Assembly (NCBI GenBank): GCA_934630555.1 | Contig: CAKTXB010000101.1 | Location: 1 to 7,169, forward strand | Source of the DNA: an uncultured Oscillospiraceae bacterium | GTDB taxonomy: Bacteria; Bacillota; Clostridia; Oscillospirales; Oscillospiraceae | Reading direction: 5' to 3' | Length of the DNA: 7,169 bases | In this document: positions 1-5,536 of the stretch, one piece after another | Layout of the letters: every line of letters begins with the position of its first letter | Numbering within the stretch: position 1 is the stretch's first letter | The notes under the pieces: generated by a model | The model's input: the letters and a program-made list of their open reading frames with translations, nothing else | Database searches by the model: none | Told to the model about the DNA's origin: nothing | Position numbers and translations under genes: made by a program

Positions 1-447
1 GGCCACGCCAAGTGGGAAAAGAAGGTCGACGCTCCCGCCATCATCATCGAGGTCGCCATCTCCGCTACCACCGAAGCGACCGCTGTCCAGACCGCTGCCA
101 ACTCCCTGCTCGGCATGAACCCCGTCGCCATCTTCTGCTCCAACGAAGGTGCTGTCACCGGCTTCCTGGCTGCTGTTTCTGACGGCGAAGACCTGGCCGA
201 GGGCGGCAAGTACGACGGCCTCGTCGTTGCTGGTTTCGACGCTGGCGCTGCCCAGAAGAACGCGGTCCGTCAGGGCTGGTTCTACGGCTCCGTCACGCAG
301 GATCCGTACCAGATCGGCTACAAGGCTGTTGAGCTGGCTGTGAAGGCTGCCAAGGGCGAAGCTGTTTCCGACGTTGACACCGGCGCGCAGTGGTATGACG
401 CGTCCAACATCGACGACGAAATGATCGCTCTGCTGGTTTACGACTAA
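1..447 (+). CDS. Sugar ABC transporter substrate-binding protein, C-terminal part (partial)
   Basis: The frame is open from base 1 to a TAA stop at 445-447, giving the last 148 residues; the N-terminus, with the expected lipoprotein/secretion signal, lies outside the window. The visible part resembles the C-terminal half of periplasmic-binding-protein-like I proteins (RbsB/Peripla_BP_4 type). It has an 'AIFCSNEGAVTGFLAAV' segment (the usual F..N...A.G..AA pattern), then 'VVAGFDAGAAQKNAVRQG' (the GFD signature), then 'GSVTQDPYQIGYKAVELAV', which is the hinge-side strand and helix shared by ribose/galactose-type binding proteins. In this family the protein sits outside the membrane, captures a sugar and passes it to an ABC permease. 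The ligand cannot be told from this half. Codon choice (many GCT/GCC alanines) suggests a highly expressed gene. No permease or ATPase gene follows; the gene is the last of its transcript, followed by hairpins. The family is fairly sure; the sugar is unknown. Confidence 0.85.
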   Translation, partial: GHAKWEKKVDAPAIIIEVAISATTEATAVQTAANSLLGMNPVAIFCSNEGAVTGFLAAVSDGEDLAEGGKYDGLVVAGFDAGAAQKNAVRQGWFYGSVTQDPYQIGYKAVELAVKAAKGEAVSDVDTGAQWYDASNIDDEMIALLVYD

Positions 448-482
448 TCCCGTATCCGGCCTCCATACGCAAATAAGCCCCG

Positions 483-508
483 GCGGGCGCTGCAAACGCA
501 GCGCCCGC
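483..508 (+). repeat. First copy of duplicated terminator-type hairpin, lacking a T-tract
   Basis: A perfect 11-bp GC-rich stem with an AAAC loop lies 35 bp after the binding-protein stop codon. The same bases recur at 745-770; shared identity runs 28 bp (482-509 versus 744-771). Here the stem is followed by TAAGCG rather than a T-run, so it should end transcription poorly. It would still protect the 3' end of the binding-protein mRNA. Confidence 0.7.
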
Positions 509-770
509 TAAGCGTGTCAAAAAAACATTTTTGACACGCTTTCAAACGCGAACCGCTGCGCTGGGTCCGCGTTTGAGAAGGCTTGCGCCATGCTGCGCGT
601 ATCATTTTTGCGCCTTTGGCGCAAAAATTCCACACTTGCATGACGTAAAGTATTTTCGGCGACGTACACGCCGCCGCCGAACATGATCCGGACTTTTTTC
701 GCGCCTGCGGGCGCGAACTCTGCGAGGCTTTTTTGACGATCTGGGCGGGCGCTGCAAACGCAGCGCCCGC
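483..770. repeat. Palindrome array bracketed by two identical hairpins
   Basis: Six strong inverted repeats occur within 288 bp. H1 483-508: 11-bp arms GCGGGCGCTGC, loop AAAC. H2 511-540: 13-bp arms AGCGTGTCAAAAA / TTTTTGACACGCT, loop AACA. H3 542-576: 9-bp arms TCAAACGCG / CGCGTTTGA, one A-C mismatch, then ACC/GGT. H4 604-628: 11-bp arms around TTT, with core GCGCC/GGCGC. H5 698-717: arms TTCGCGCC / GGCGCGAA, loop TGCG. H6 745-770: identical to H1. A weaker pairing, TTCGGCG 655-661 with CGCCGAA 675-681, lies between H4 and H5. The A and T runs of H2 and H4 are inside the stems, so these two are not ordinary intrinsic terminators. The arrangement looks like a structured intergenic repeat element or a folded RNA; which of these it is cannot be decided here. 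Confidence 0.6.
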
Positions 771-775
771 TTTTT
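745..775 (+). terminator. Rho-independent terminator (second hairpin copy with T5)
   Basis: GCGGGCGCTGC (745-755), loop AAAC (756-759) and GCAGCGCCCGC (760-770) form an uninterrupted 11-bp stem, followed directly by TTTTT at 771-775. This is a textbook intrinsic terminator for plus-strand transcription, and the best candidate for ending the transcript of the binding-protein gene about 325 bp upstream. Confidence 0.8.
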
Positions 776-844
776 AAATGAAACGGAGCCGTGCTCATGG
801 AGCTTACCTCCGCCCGCCGCCTCCGGCGTCACGCAATAAAAATG

Positions 845-878
845 CGGGAACGGCGCACGCCGTTCCCGTTTCCCGTTT
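845..878. terminator. Second terminator-like hairpin upstream of the thioesterase promoter
   Basis: CGGGAACGGC (845-854) pairs with GCCGTTCCCG (859-868) across loop GCAC. On the plus strand it is followed by TTTCCCGTTTT, a broken T-tract. On the minus strand the downstream bases read CATTTTTATT, a better T-tract. It could act in both directions as a back-up insulator between the two plus-strand transcription units. Confidence 0.5.
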
Positions 879-900
879 TCCTCCAAATGCCCCGCCCGCT

Positions 901-929
901 TTGCGTTTTCCCGCCGAACGTGCTACAAT
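901..929 (+). promoter_or_regulatory. Sigma-A/sigma-70-type promoter of the thioesterase gene
   Basis: A -35 element TTGCGT (901-906) and a -10 element TACAAT (924-929) are separated by exactly 17 bp, close to the TTGACA-17-TATAAT consensus. Transcription would start near 936, giving a leader of about 39 nt. In that leader CGCCGC (939-944) can pair with GCGGCG (952-957) just before the GGAGGTG ribosome binding site (962-968); no clear regulator site is visible. Confidence 0.75.
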
Positions 930-974
930 ATGGGCAGTCGCCGCCCTGAACGCGGCGCTTTGGAGGTGTGTGCA

Positions 975-1736
975 ATGAAGGATCTCTTCCCCACCGGCGC
1001 AGCCGTGTTCACGCACGACTTTGTCGTCACGCCCGAAAGCTGTGACGAACGTGCCGCCCTGTCGCCGTTCGGGGTCTTTACCATGTTTCAGTCCGTCGCC
1101 ACGCAGCACGCGGAGGCGCTGGGCGTCGGCGGCGCCGCCATGGCCAAACGCGGCGCGTTCTGGCTCACGGTCCACAACCGCATCGACTTCTGCGCCCCGG
1201 CCTGCCTCATGCAGACTGTCCGCGCCGGCACGTGGGCCGAGGCGTGCAGCCCGCATGACATCCGCTGCTACCGCAGCTACACGCTCACCTGCGGCGATAC
1301 GCTCGTGGCCACCGGGCGCACACAGTGGGCCGTTCTCGGCCCGGCGGGCAAGGTCGTTCCGTTCGGTCAGTCCGGCTTCCCGCAGGACTACCCCTTCCCG
1401 GAGCAGGCCGCCATCGCCGAAAAGCCCCAGCGCTTCCATGACGATTTTTCCCCCGACGAGGCCGCTGAGACCTACACTGTCCGCTCCACCGACATCGACA
1501 TGGGCCGCCATATGAACAACGTTGCCTATGTCCGGCTGCTGCTGGGCCGTTTCCCGGCCAAAACGCTCGCCTCCGGCCGCATCCGCTCCATAGAGCTGCA
1601 TTACGGCGCGCCCTGTCTGGAGGGCGAGCTGCTGACCGTCTATCAAAAGCAGGACGGCAGCACCGTCCGCTTCGCCGTTTCCAAGCCCGACGGCAAAAAA
1701 GCCGTCCTCGCCGCCGTCCGCTTTGCCGAACCCTGA
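975..1736 (+). CDS. Acyl-ACP thioesterase (FatA/FatB-like, double hotdog)
   Basis: A 253-residue protein of the acyl-ACP thioesterase family, which hydrolyses fatty acyl-acyl carrier protein to free fatty acid and ACP in the cytoplasm; the length is usual for the bacterial members. The start at 975 is chosen over an in-frame ATG at 930 because GGAGGTG (962-968) lies 6 bases before it and the 930 ATG falls at the promoter itself. The first hotdog domain covers roughly residues 8-125, with 'FTMFQSVATQHAEALG' and 'AFWLTVHNRIDF', followed by 'GTWAEA' and 'TQWAVL'. The second covers roughly 160-253 with the catalytic-type segment D175-M-G-R-H179-M-N-N. Plant and most bacterial relatives carry D-x-N-x-H-x-N-N there, so the middle Asn is replaced by Gly177; Asp175 and His179 are kept. 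Further on, 'YGAPCLEGE' (210-218) carries Cys214 near where plant enzymes have Glu-Cys. It is transcribed alone from its own promoter and ends at a bidirectional terminator. The family is confident; chain-length preference is unknown. Confidence 0.88.
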   Translation: MKDLFPTGAAVFTHDFVVTPESCDERAALSPFGVFTMFQSVATQHAEALGVGGAAMAKRGAFWLTVHNRIDFCAPACLMQTVRAGTWAEACSPHDIRCYRSYTLTCGDTLVATGRTQWAVLGPAGKVVPFGQSGFPQDYPFPEQAAIAEKPQRFHDDFSPDEAAETYTVRSTDIDMGRHMNNVAYVRLLLGRFPAKTLASGRIRSIELHYGAPCLEGELLTVYQKQDGSTVRFAVSKPDGKKAVLAAVRFAEP

Positions 1737-1741
1737 CCCGG

Positions 1742-1785
1742 AAAAACCGCCCCGGATGCACACACATCCGGGGCGGCTTATTTGC
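1742..1785. terminator. Bidirectional intrinsic terminator between convergent genes
   Basis: CCGCCCCGGATG (1747-1758), loop CACACA and CATCCGGGGCGG (1765-1776) form a perfect 12-bp stem. On the minus strand the stem is followed at once by TTTTT (complement of AAAAA 1742-1746), making it a strong terminator for the URO-D-family gene and its operon. On the plus strand it is followed by CTTATTTGCATTTTT, a weaker but plausible end for the thioesterase transcript, whose stop codon is 10 bp away. Confidence 0.88.
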
Positions 1786-1789
1786 ATTT

Positions 1790-2839
1790 TTAAATTTTGT
1801 ACTCGTCGGCCGCGCGGAACATGGCCATCAGGTTGGCAATGGGGATCTGATTCACAGATCCGCCCACGCACAGCACGTACTTGTTGTTGCCGCCAAAGCT
1901 CTCGAGCTTGGCCATGCAGCGCTCATACGTTTCCTCTGGCGTCAGATGCTGCAGCTCCAGCGGGCTCAGGCCGCCGAACAGGCTGAGCCTGCCGCCCGTG
2001 TGCTCCATGGCAAACGACGATGCAATGGACGGCGCATACTGCCAGCCCTTGAAGCCCGCGTCCGCGATCTTCTCGCACAGGTGCTGTGCCTTCGCGTCGT
2101 TGTGCAGCCACATCTGCGTGTTCGGGAACGCGGCGAAGATCTTCTTGTAGACCGGCATGACCCACTGCTCATACGCGTTCGCGCTCAGGAATGAAGACAG
2201 GTCGTCGCACACCAGAATGTGATGCAGCGGCGCGCCCAGGATCTTCTCGGCCTCTTTCAAATAGCGGATGCTCGTCTGGGCAGCCTTGTCCAGCAGCAGC
2301 TCCACCATATCCGGGTCCTCCAGCGTGGCCACGCACAGGTCGCTCACGCCCATGGTCTGGCCAATGGTGGTAAACGGCGCGTGCAGGCAGGGCGGGTTGA
2401 CCTTTATTCCCTTCGGGGCATGGGCCACCATATACTCCAGCTGCTCCAGGCCGCGGCGCATATAGTTGTCGCCCCACGGGTCGCCGACTTCGATCTTCTC
2501 GGCGTCCTCCATCTCCTCGATCTCGATCGAGCCTGCGGAAATGAAGCCTTCTTTGTCAAAGCGCACATGCGCACCCAGCGCGCTGCACTCGGCCACCGGG
2601 CCGGTATCCGGCTGGAAGCTGCCGCAGCCATCCAGCATTTCGATGACCTGCAGCTGCGTATCAAAAATCGTTTTGGGGTCGTGGAAGAACTTATCCAGTA
2701 CCACGCCGGTCACATAGTGATAAAACGGGAAGGTGTAGTAGTGAAACACCGCGTGCCCGTCGGCCTTTTCCCCGGCAATGCTGCGCCGCAGCCGGTCGAA
2801 TGTCCGATCACGCAGGGTTGGATCAGCGCTATAGTTCAT
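1790..2839 (-). CDS. Uroporphyrinogen decarboxylase-superfamily (MtaA-like) protein
   Basis: A 349-residue protein of the URO-D fold family (PF01208 type). It holds the heme enzyme HemE and also the Zn-dependent methyltransferases (MtaA/MtbA) that move methyl groups from corrinoid proteins to thiols. Family marks are 'ILVCDDLSSFLSANAYEQW' (208-226), the following 'VMPVYKKIFAAF', and the C-terminal 'LTPEETYERCMAKLE' and 'YVLCVGGSVNQIP'. The HemE N-terminal substrate loop with its conserved Arg residues is absent, so it is not a heme-pathway enzyme. MtaA-type proteins bind zinc with H-x-C plus a later Cys; here the first motif reads H246-N-D248, while Cys324 stands where the later Cys is expected. 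ATG at 2837-2839 is chosen because AGGAGG (complement of 2845-2850) sits 5 bases upstream; an in-frame start at 2893 would add 18 residues without such a site. It is the last gene of the minus-strand cluster. Role in the pathway unknown; methyl transfer or decarboxylation of a pathway intermediate are both possible. Confidence 0.8.
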   Translation of the reverse strand: MNYSADPTLRDRTFDRLRRSIAGEKADGHAVFHYYTFPFYHYVTGVVLDKFFHDPKTIFDTQLQVIEMLDGCGSFQPDTGPVAECSALGAHVRFDKEGFISAGSIEIEEMEDAEKIEVGDPWGDNYMRRGLEQLEYMVAHAPKGIKVNPPCLHAPFTTIGQTMGVSDLCVATLEDPDMVELLLDKAAQTSIRYLKEAEKILGAPLHHILVCDDLSSFLSANAYEQWVMPVYKKIFAAFPNTQMWLHNDAKAQHLCEKIADAGFKGWQYAPSIASSFAMEHTGGRLSLFGGLSPLELQHLTPEETYERCMAKLESFGGNNKYVLCVGGSVNQIPIANLMAMFRAADEYKI

Positions 2840-2973
2840 AGTATCCTCCTGTAAGGTATGAAAGAGTAATGGCCGCAAAGTGGGGGCTGCCATTCACCCC
2901 CGCTTCGCGGGATAGAAGGGGGAACTTTTCAAAGGATACATCCGTGCGCAGGTCGTCCACGCGCGATGCTGCC
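2840..2973 (-). promoter_or_regulatory. Intergenic leader with competing hairpins upstream of the URO-D-family gene
   Basis: This 134-bp gap is long compared with the overlapping genes before it. It carries the AGGAGG site of the next gene (2845-2850) and three blocks able to pair in alternative ways. GGGGG at 2882-2886 and GGGGG near 2918-2922 can each pair with CCCCC at 2897-2901. A small CCCGC/GCGGG hairpin with loop TTC (2899-2911) overlaps the same C-run. No good promoter or T-tract was seen, so processing, mRNA stabilisation or translational control are guesses. Confidence 0.35.
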
Positions 2974-4413
2974 TCAATCCATGGAGAACGCGGGATAGCC
3001 TCCAAACAGCTTCTGGTCGTCCATCATGTCGCCAAAGACCTTGCGGCGATCCGGCGCGTCGCAGGGCGGCATCATGCGGTACACCCAGGTGGTGTTGTAG
3101 TAGTGCTTAAAGGTGTTGTTCTCGGAGTAAGCGTTGCCGCCCCAGCTGCCGCAGCCCAGAGAGAACGTCCACGGCATCTTGTTGTTGTAGCCGCCGGCAT
3201 TGTTCAGGCCCGTGCAGGCGTTCACCGCCACGCGGGAGGTGTGCGTCTTCGTGGCGTATTTCAGGATATTGGCCTCGTTCCGGCTGTGGATGGAGCAGGA
3301 GTGGCCGGCGCCGGAAATGGCATGGATCTTGTTGACCATGTCGATCGCCTCGTCCATGTCCTTGGCCTTCCAAAGCGCGATGACCGGGGAGAGTTTTTCT
3401 TCGACCATCTTGTGTTCTTCGTCAATGACAGACTCCTCCGCCATGAGGAACGTGCAGGTGTCGGGCACAGAGAAGCCGGCGTAAGCCGCGATCTGCTGCG
3501 GCGTGTGGATGATGCACTCCACGTTCAGCTTGCCGCCCTTCCAGATGGTGTCGATGAGCTTCTGCTTCTCTTCTGCGCTGCAGAGATAGCCGCCCTCTTT
3601 CTTCAGCGCTTCCACGGTCTTGTCATACACCGACGCAAGGATGACCGCGGAGTTCTCGGTCGAGCAGCCGGAGCCCCAGTCGTTCATTTCCGCCGCGCGG
3701 ATGCCGGAGGCGACTTCTTCGATGTCCGCCGTTTCGTCCACACAGGAGATGGAGTTGCCGGCGCCCACGCCGAATGCCGGTGTGCCGGAGGAATACGCGG
3801 CCTTTACCATGGCAGCGCCGCCGGTCGCGATAACAAAGTCAGCCTGCTGCATCAGCACGTCGGTCGTCGCCAGCGACGGCTTCTCCACGCACTGAATGAG
3901 ATCCTTTGGATAGCCCATGCGGCCCAGCAGCTCCCGGATGTCGTTCACAACGAAGTTCGTGACCTGCTTCGTGCGGGGATGCGGGGAAAAGATCATGGCG
4001 TTCTTCGCCATCAGGCCAAAGATGGTCTGGCAGGCGACCAGACCGGTCGGCACGGTCATCGGAACGAGAGAAGCGATCACGCCCAGCGGCTTTGCGATCT
4101 TCACAAGATAGCCGTCGGGATCTTCTTCAATCACGCCCACGGTCTTGACATCGTCCACCTGCGCGGCCAGGCCGAGCGGACGGGACATCAGCTGCGCCTT
4201 CTTCGACTCCAGACGGCCGCTGCCGCCGTTTTCCTTATACAGCGCGTTCGACCACACGTCCGCGCGGTCATAGGACAGGCACGCGACCGCCTTCGCGATC
4301 CTGCGAACATCCTCCTGCGTCAGCTCCTCGATCTGCTCCATCGCCTTGCGGCCGCGGGCGACCAGCTCGGTGATATAGTCGATCTGTTCCTGCGTTGCTT
4401 CTTTGCTGCTCAT
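2974..4413 (-). CDS. CoA-acylating aldehyde dehydrogenase, sulfoacetaldehyde dehydrogenase (SauS)-like
   Basis: A 479-residue protein of the acetylating aldehyde dehydrogenase branch (AdhE N-domain/EutE/PduP/SauS), which converts an aldehyde, CoA and NAD(P)+ to an acyl-CoA in the cytoplasm. Seen in order: 'VPMTVPTG' (117-124), where AdhE-type enzymes have P-x-T-N-P-T; 'SPHPRTK' (143-149); 'ATGGAAMVKAAYSSGTPAFG' (196-215), the nucleotide-loop signature of this branch; the nucleophile Cys250 in 'GCSTENS'; and C-terminal 'LGCGSWGGNAYSENNTFKHY'. The CSTENS and GCGSWGGN...SEN segments, with the following 'NTTWVYR', fit my recollection of acylating sulfoacetaldehyde dehydrogenases better than EutE or PduP. 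Length and motifs are complete. The start is fixed by an ATGA overlap with the lyase stop codon (4410-4413) and an AGGAGGAGG site just upstream, so translation of the two is probably coupled. The aldehyde could be sulfoacetaldehyde, glycolaldehyde or a semialdehyde. Acylating class is confident; substrate is inference. Confidence 0.85.
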   Translation of the reverse strand: MSSKEATQEQIDYITELVARGRKAMEQIEELTQEDVRRIAKAVACLSYDRADVWSNALYKENGGSGRLESKKAQLMSRPLGLAAQVDDVKTVGVIEEDPDGYLVKIAKPLGVIASLVPMTVPTGLVACQTIFGLMAKNAMIFSPHPRTKQVTNFVVNDIRELLGRMGYPKDLIQCVEKPSLATTDVLMQQADFVIATGGAAMVKAAYSSGTPAFGVGAGNSISCVDETADIEEVASGIRAAEMNDWGSGCSTENSAVILASVYDKTVEALKKEGGYLCSAEEKQKLIDTIWKGGKLNVECIIHTPQQIAAYAGFSVPDTCTFLMAEESVIDEEHKMVEEKLSPVIALWKAKDMDEAIDMVNKIHAISGAGHSCSIHSRNEANILKYATKTHTSRVAVNACTGLNNAGGYNNKMPWTFSLGCGSWGGNAYSENNTFKHYYNTTWVYRMMPPCDAPDRRKVFGDMMDDQKLFGGYPAFSMD

Positions 4414-5318
4414 AAAGATTCCTCCTCCTGCCTTGCGGCTTCTGCCGCCGCGATGCGTGCGGCTTTGTCTACGAGTCTGGCCGCGCGCGCCGCAACGGGC
4501 GCGTCGACCATTTTGTTTTCATACATACAAGCGCCCTTGCCCGCGGCAGCGGCTGCGTCCATAGCTTCTACAATGCCCCTGGCGCGCGTGACCTCCGCCT
4601 CGCTCGGCGTGTATACACGGTTGATGGTCTCAATGTGGCTGGGATGGATGCACGTCTTGCCCGTAAAGCCCATGGCCTTGGCCTTCTGCACATCCTGTTC
4701 CAGCGCCTGCAGATCCTTCACGTCCGTAAACGGCGTGTCGAGCGGATCGACGCCGCGCGCACGGGCGGCAAAGATGAGCTGCTCCCGGGCGTAGTAAACT
4801 TCGTCGCCCGCCGCCGTCCGGCCGATCTCCAGCTCCTTCGTCAGATCCTCCGCGCCAAACTGCACGCCGTTGATGCGGCTGCACAGGCCCAGGATCTCAT
4901 AGCCGGTCATAATGGCCTCGGTCGTTTCAAACAGCGGCACCAGACCCACGGCGTCCTGCTCCATGCCGTACTTCTGTTCCAGCATGGACATCATGCAGTC
5001 CGCCGCGATCACGAACCGGCGGCTGGCCTTCGGCAGCACAATGGCGTCCGGCCTGCAGGGAATAATGGCCTGCAGATCGTCAATGCCCCACTGCGTGTCC
5101 ATGCCGTTCACGCGAACAAGCACTTCCTTGCCGGTCTTTTGGATCTCCGGCAGCATCTGCACCACCTGGGCGCGGGCCGTGTCCTTTTCCGCAATGCTCA
5201 CGGCATCCTCCAGATCGAGGATCACCGCATCGGGATGCAGCACGACTGCCTTCTGCAGCATCTTCATGCTGCTGCCCGGGATGTAAAGCAGCGAGCGTCT
5301 GATAAACTTGGAACGCAT
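4410..5318 (-). CDS. CitE-like CoA-ester lyase (HpcH/HpaI aldolase family)
   Basis: A 302-residue protein of the citrate lyase beta subunit / malyl-CoA lyase family, TIM-barrel enzymes that reversibly cleave 3-hydroxyacyl-CoA (or ACP) esters such as malyl-CoA or citramalyl-CoA. Family marks are 'RRSLLYIPGSS' (7-17), 'DLEDAV' (35-40), Arg69 in 'VRVNG', 'LPKA' (95-98), Glu131 in 'LFETTEAI', Asp158 in 'FGAEDLTKELEIGRT' and 'GFTGKTCIHPSHIETIN' (217-233). Glu131 and Asp158 match the Mg2+ ligands and Arg69 the carboxylate-binding residue of the family, so the active site looks intact. No CitD or CitF partner is present, so a stand-alone CoA-ester lyase is more likely than true citrate lyase. ATG at 5318 is preferred; GAGGTG lies 6 bases upstream. 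A GTG three codons earlier (5327) is possible, but it overlaps that Shine-Dalgarno sequence. That sequence also overlaps the stop codon of the preceding remnant ORF, suggesting coupled translation. The C-terminus overlaps the aldehyde dehydrogenase start by 4 bp. Confidence 0.87.
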   Translation of the reverse strand: MRSKFIRRSLLYIPGSSMKMLQKAVVLHPDAVILDLEDAVSIAEKDTARAQVVQMLPEIQKTGKEVLVRVNGMDTQWGIDDLQAIIPCRPDAIVLPKASRRFVIAADCMMSMLEQKYGMEQDAVGLVPLFETTEAIMTGYEILGLCSRINGVQFGAEDLTKELEIGRTAAGDEVYYAREQLIFAARARGVDPLDTPFTDVKDLQALEQDVQKAKAMGFTGKTCIHPSHIETINRVYTPSEAEVTRARGIVEAMDAAAAAGKGACMYENKMVDAPVAARAARLVDKAARIAAAEAARQEEESL

Positions 5319-5328
5319 TTGGCTCACC

Positions 5329-5523
5329 TCAGTCTTTCTTGTCGGGATGCAGGCCGCAGTTCTCCTCGTTCACAAGCAGAATGGCCGCATAGTCATAGCC
5401 GCCGCGTTCGCTGGCCACCATGGCGTTATAATACTGCGTGGCAATGGCCGTCGTGGGCATCGGCACGTTGTACTGCCGCGCCAGGTCCATGTTTCCAAGG
5501 CCGATCCAGCCAATTTTCTTCAT
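5329..5523 (-). pseudogene. Internally deleted 3-hydroxyisobutyrate dehydrogenase-family gene (64-codon remnant)
   Basis: The 64-residue product starts 'MKKIGWIGLGNM', the exact N-terminal Rossmann motif (G-x-G-x-x-G/M) of 3-hydroxyisobutyrate / tartronate semialdehyde reductase proteins. At residue 13 it jumps straight into 'DLARQYNVPMPTTAIA', typical of the far C-terminal helix of the same family ('...A...GVPMP.TA...Q'). It then runs on to a normal-looking end, 'GYDYAAILLVNEENCG...'. Family members are about 290-300 residues, so roughly 230 residues, including the rest of the NAD domain and the catalytic Lys, are missing. The junction lies at about 5484-5487 and keeps the reading frame. Translation signals are intact: a GGGAGG site is 7 bases before the ATG, and the stop overlaps the ribosome binding site of the lyase. 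Such a protein cannot be an active dehydrogenase. It may be a genuine deletion still translated for coupling, or an assembly collapse. An intact copy would have oxidised or reduced a hydroxyacid/semialdehyde in this pathway. Confidence 0.75.
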
Positions 5524-5536
5524 GGTATGCCTCCCA

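Larger units (their letters stand above)
448..974. other. Gene-free intergenic region with palindrome series, terminators and a promoter
   Basis: No convincing gene is visible in this 527-bp gap; reading frames across it on either strand lack a good ribosome binding site and give low-complexity Arg/Pro/Ala-rich peptides. The first part (483-770) is a packed run of inverted repeats listed separately. Positions 776-844 show nothing recognisable beyond short GC-rich inverted segments. A terminator-like hairpin lies at 845-868, and the thioesterase promoter and leader occupy 901-974. Confidence 0.8.

Noticed and set aside
694..734. T6 runs at 694-699 and 729-734 as intrinsic terminators
   Set aside because: The first precedes rather than follows its hairpin, and the second has no convincing stem directly upstream.
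483..770. CRISPR array
   Set aside because: The palindromes differ from each other and are not evenly spaced; only one sequence is repeated, and only twice, with no spacer pattern.
798..950. Small plus-strand ORF starting at the ATG at 798
   Set aside because: It has only a weak upstream purine stretch, runs through a terminator-like hairpin and the thioesterase promoter, and gives an Arg/Pro-rich peptide with no likeness to a protein.
804..1871. A 355-codon minus-strand frame opposite the thioesterase
   Set aside because: It crosses the thioesterase gene, its promoter and both flanking hairpins, and its Gly/Arg-rich product matches nothing; the plus-strand thioesterase has clear hotdog-fold motifs.
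1790..2839. Heme-pathway uroporphyrinogen decarboxylase (hemE)
   Set aside because: The diagnostic N-terminal Arg-rich substrate loop is missing and the neighbours are catabolic enzymes, not heme genes.
2869..4794. A 641-codon plus-strand open frame opposite the aldehyde dehydrogenase and lyase genes
   Set aside because: Its product is rich in His, Arg, Ala and Val with no recognisable domain. It lies antisense to two genes with complete family motifs; such long antisense frames are expected in GC-rich coding DNA.
4410..5318. Citrate lyase beta subunit (citE) of a citrate fermentation operon
   Set aside because: No citD, citF, citC or citX-like gene is next to it; the tight linkage is to an acylating aldehyde dehydrogenase, which favours a stand-alone CoA-ester lyase.
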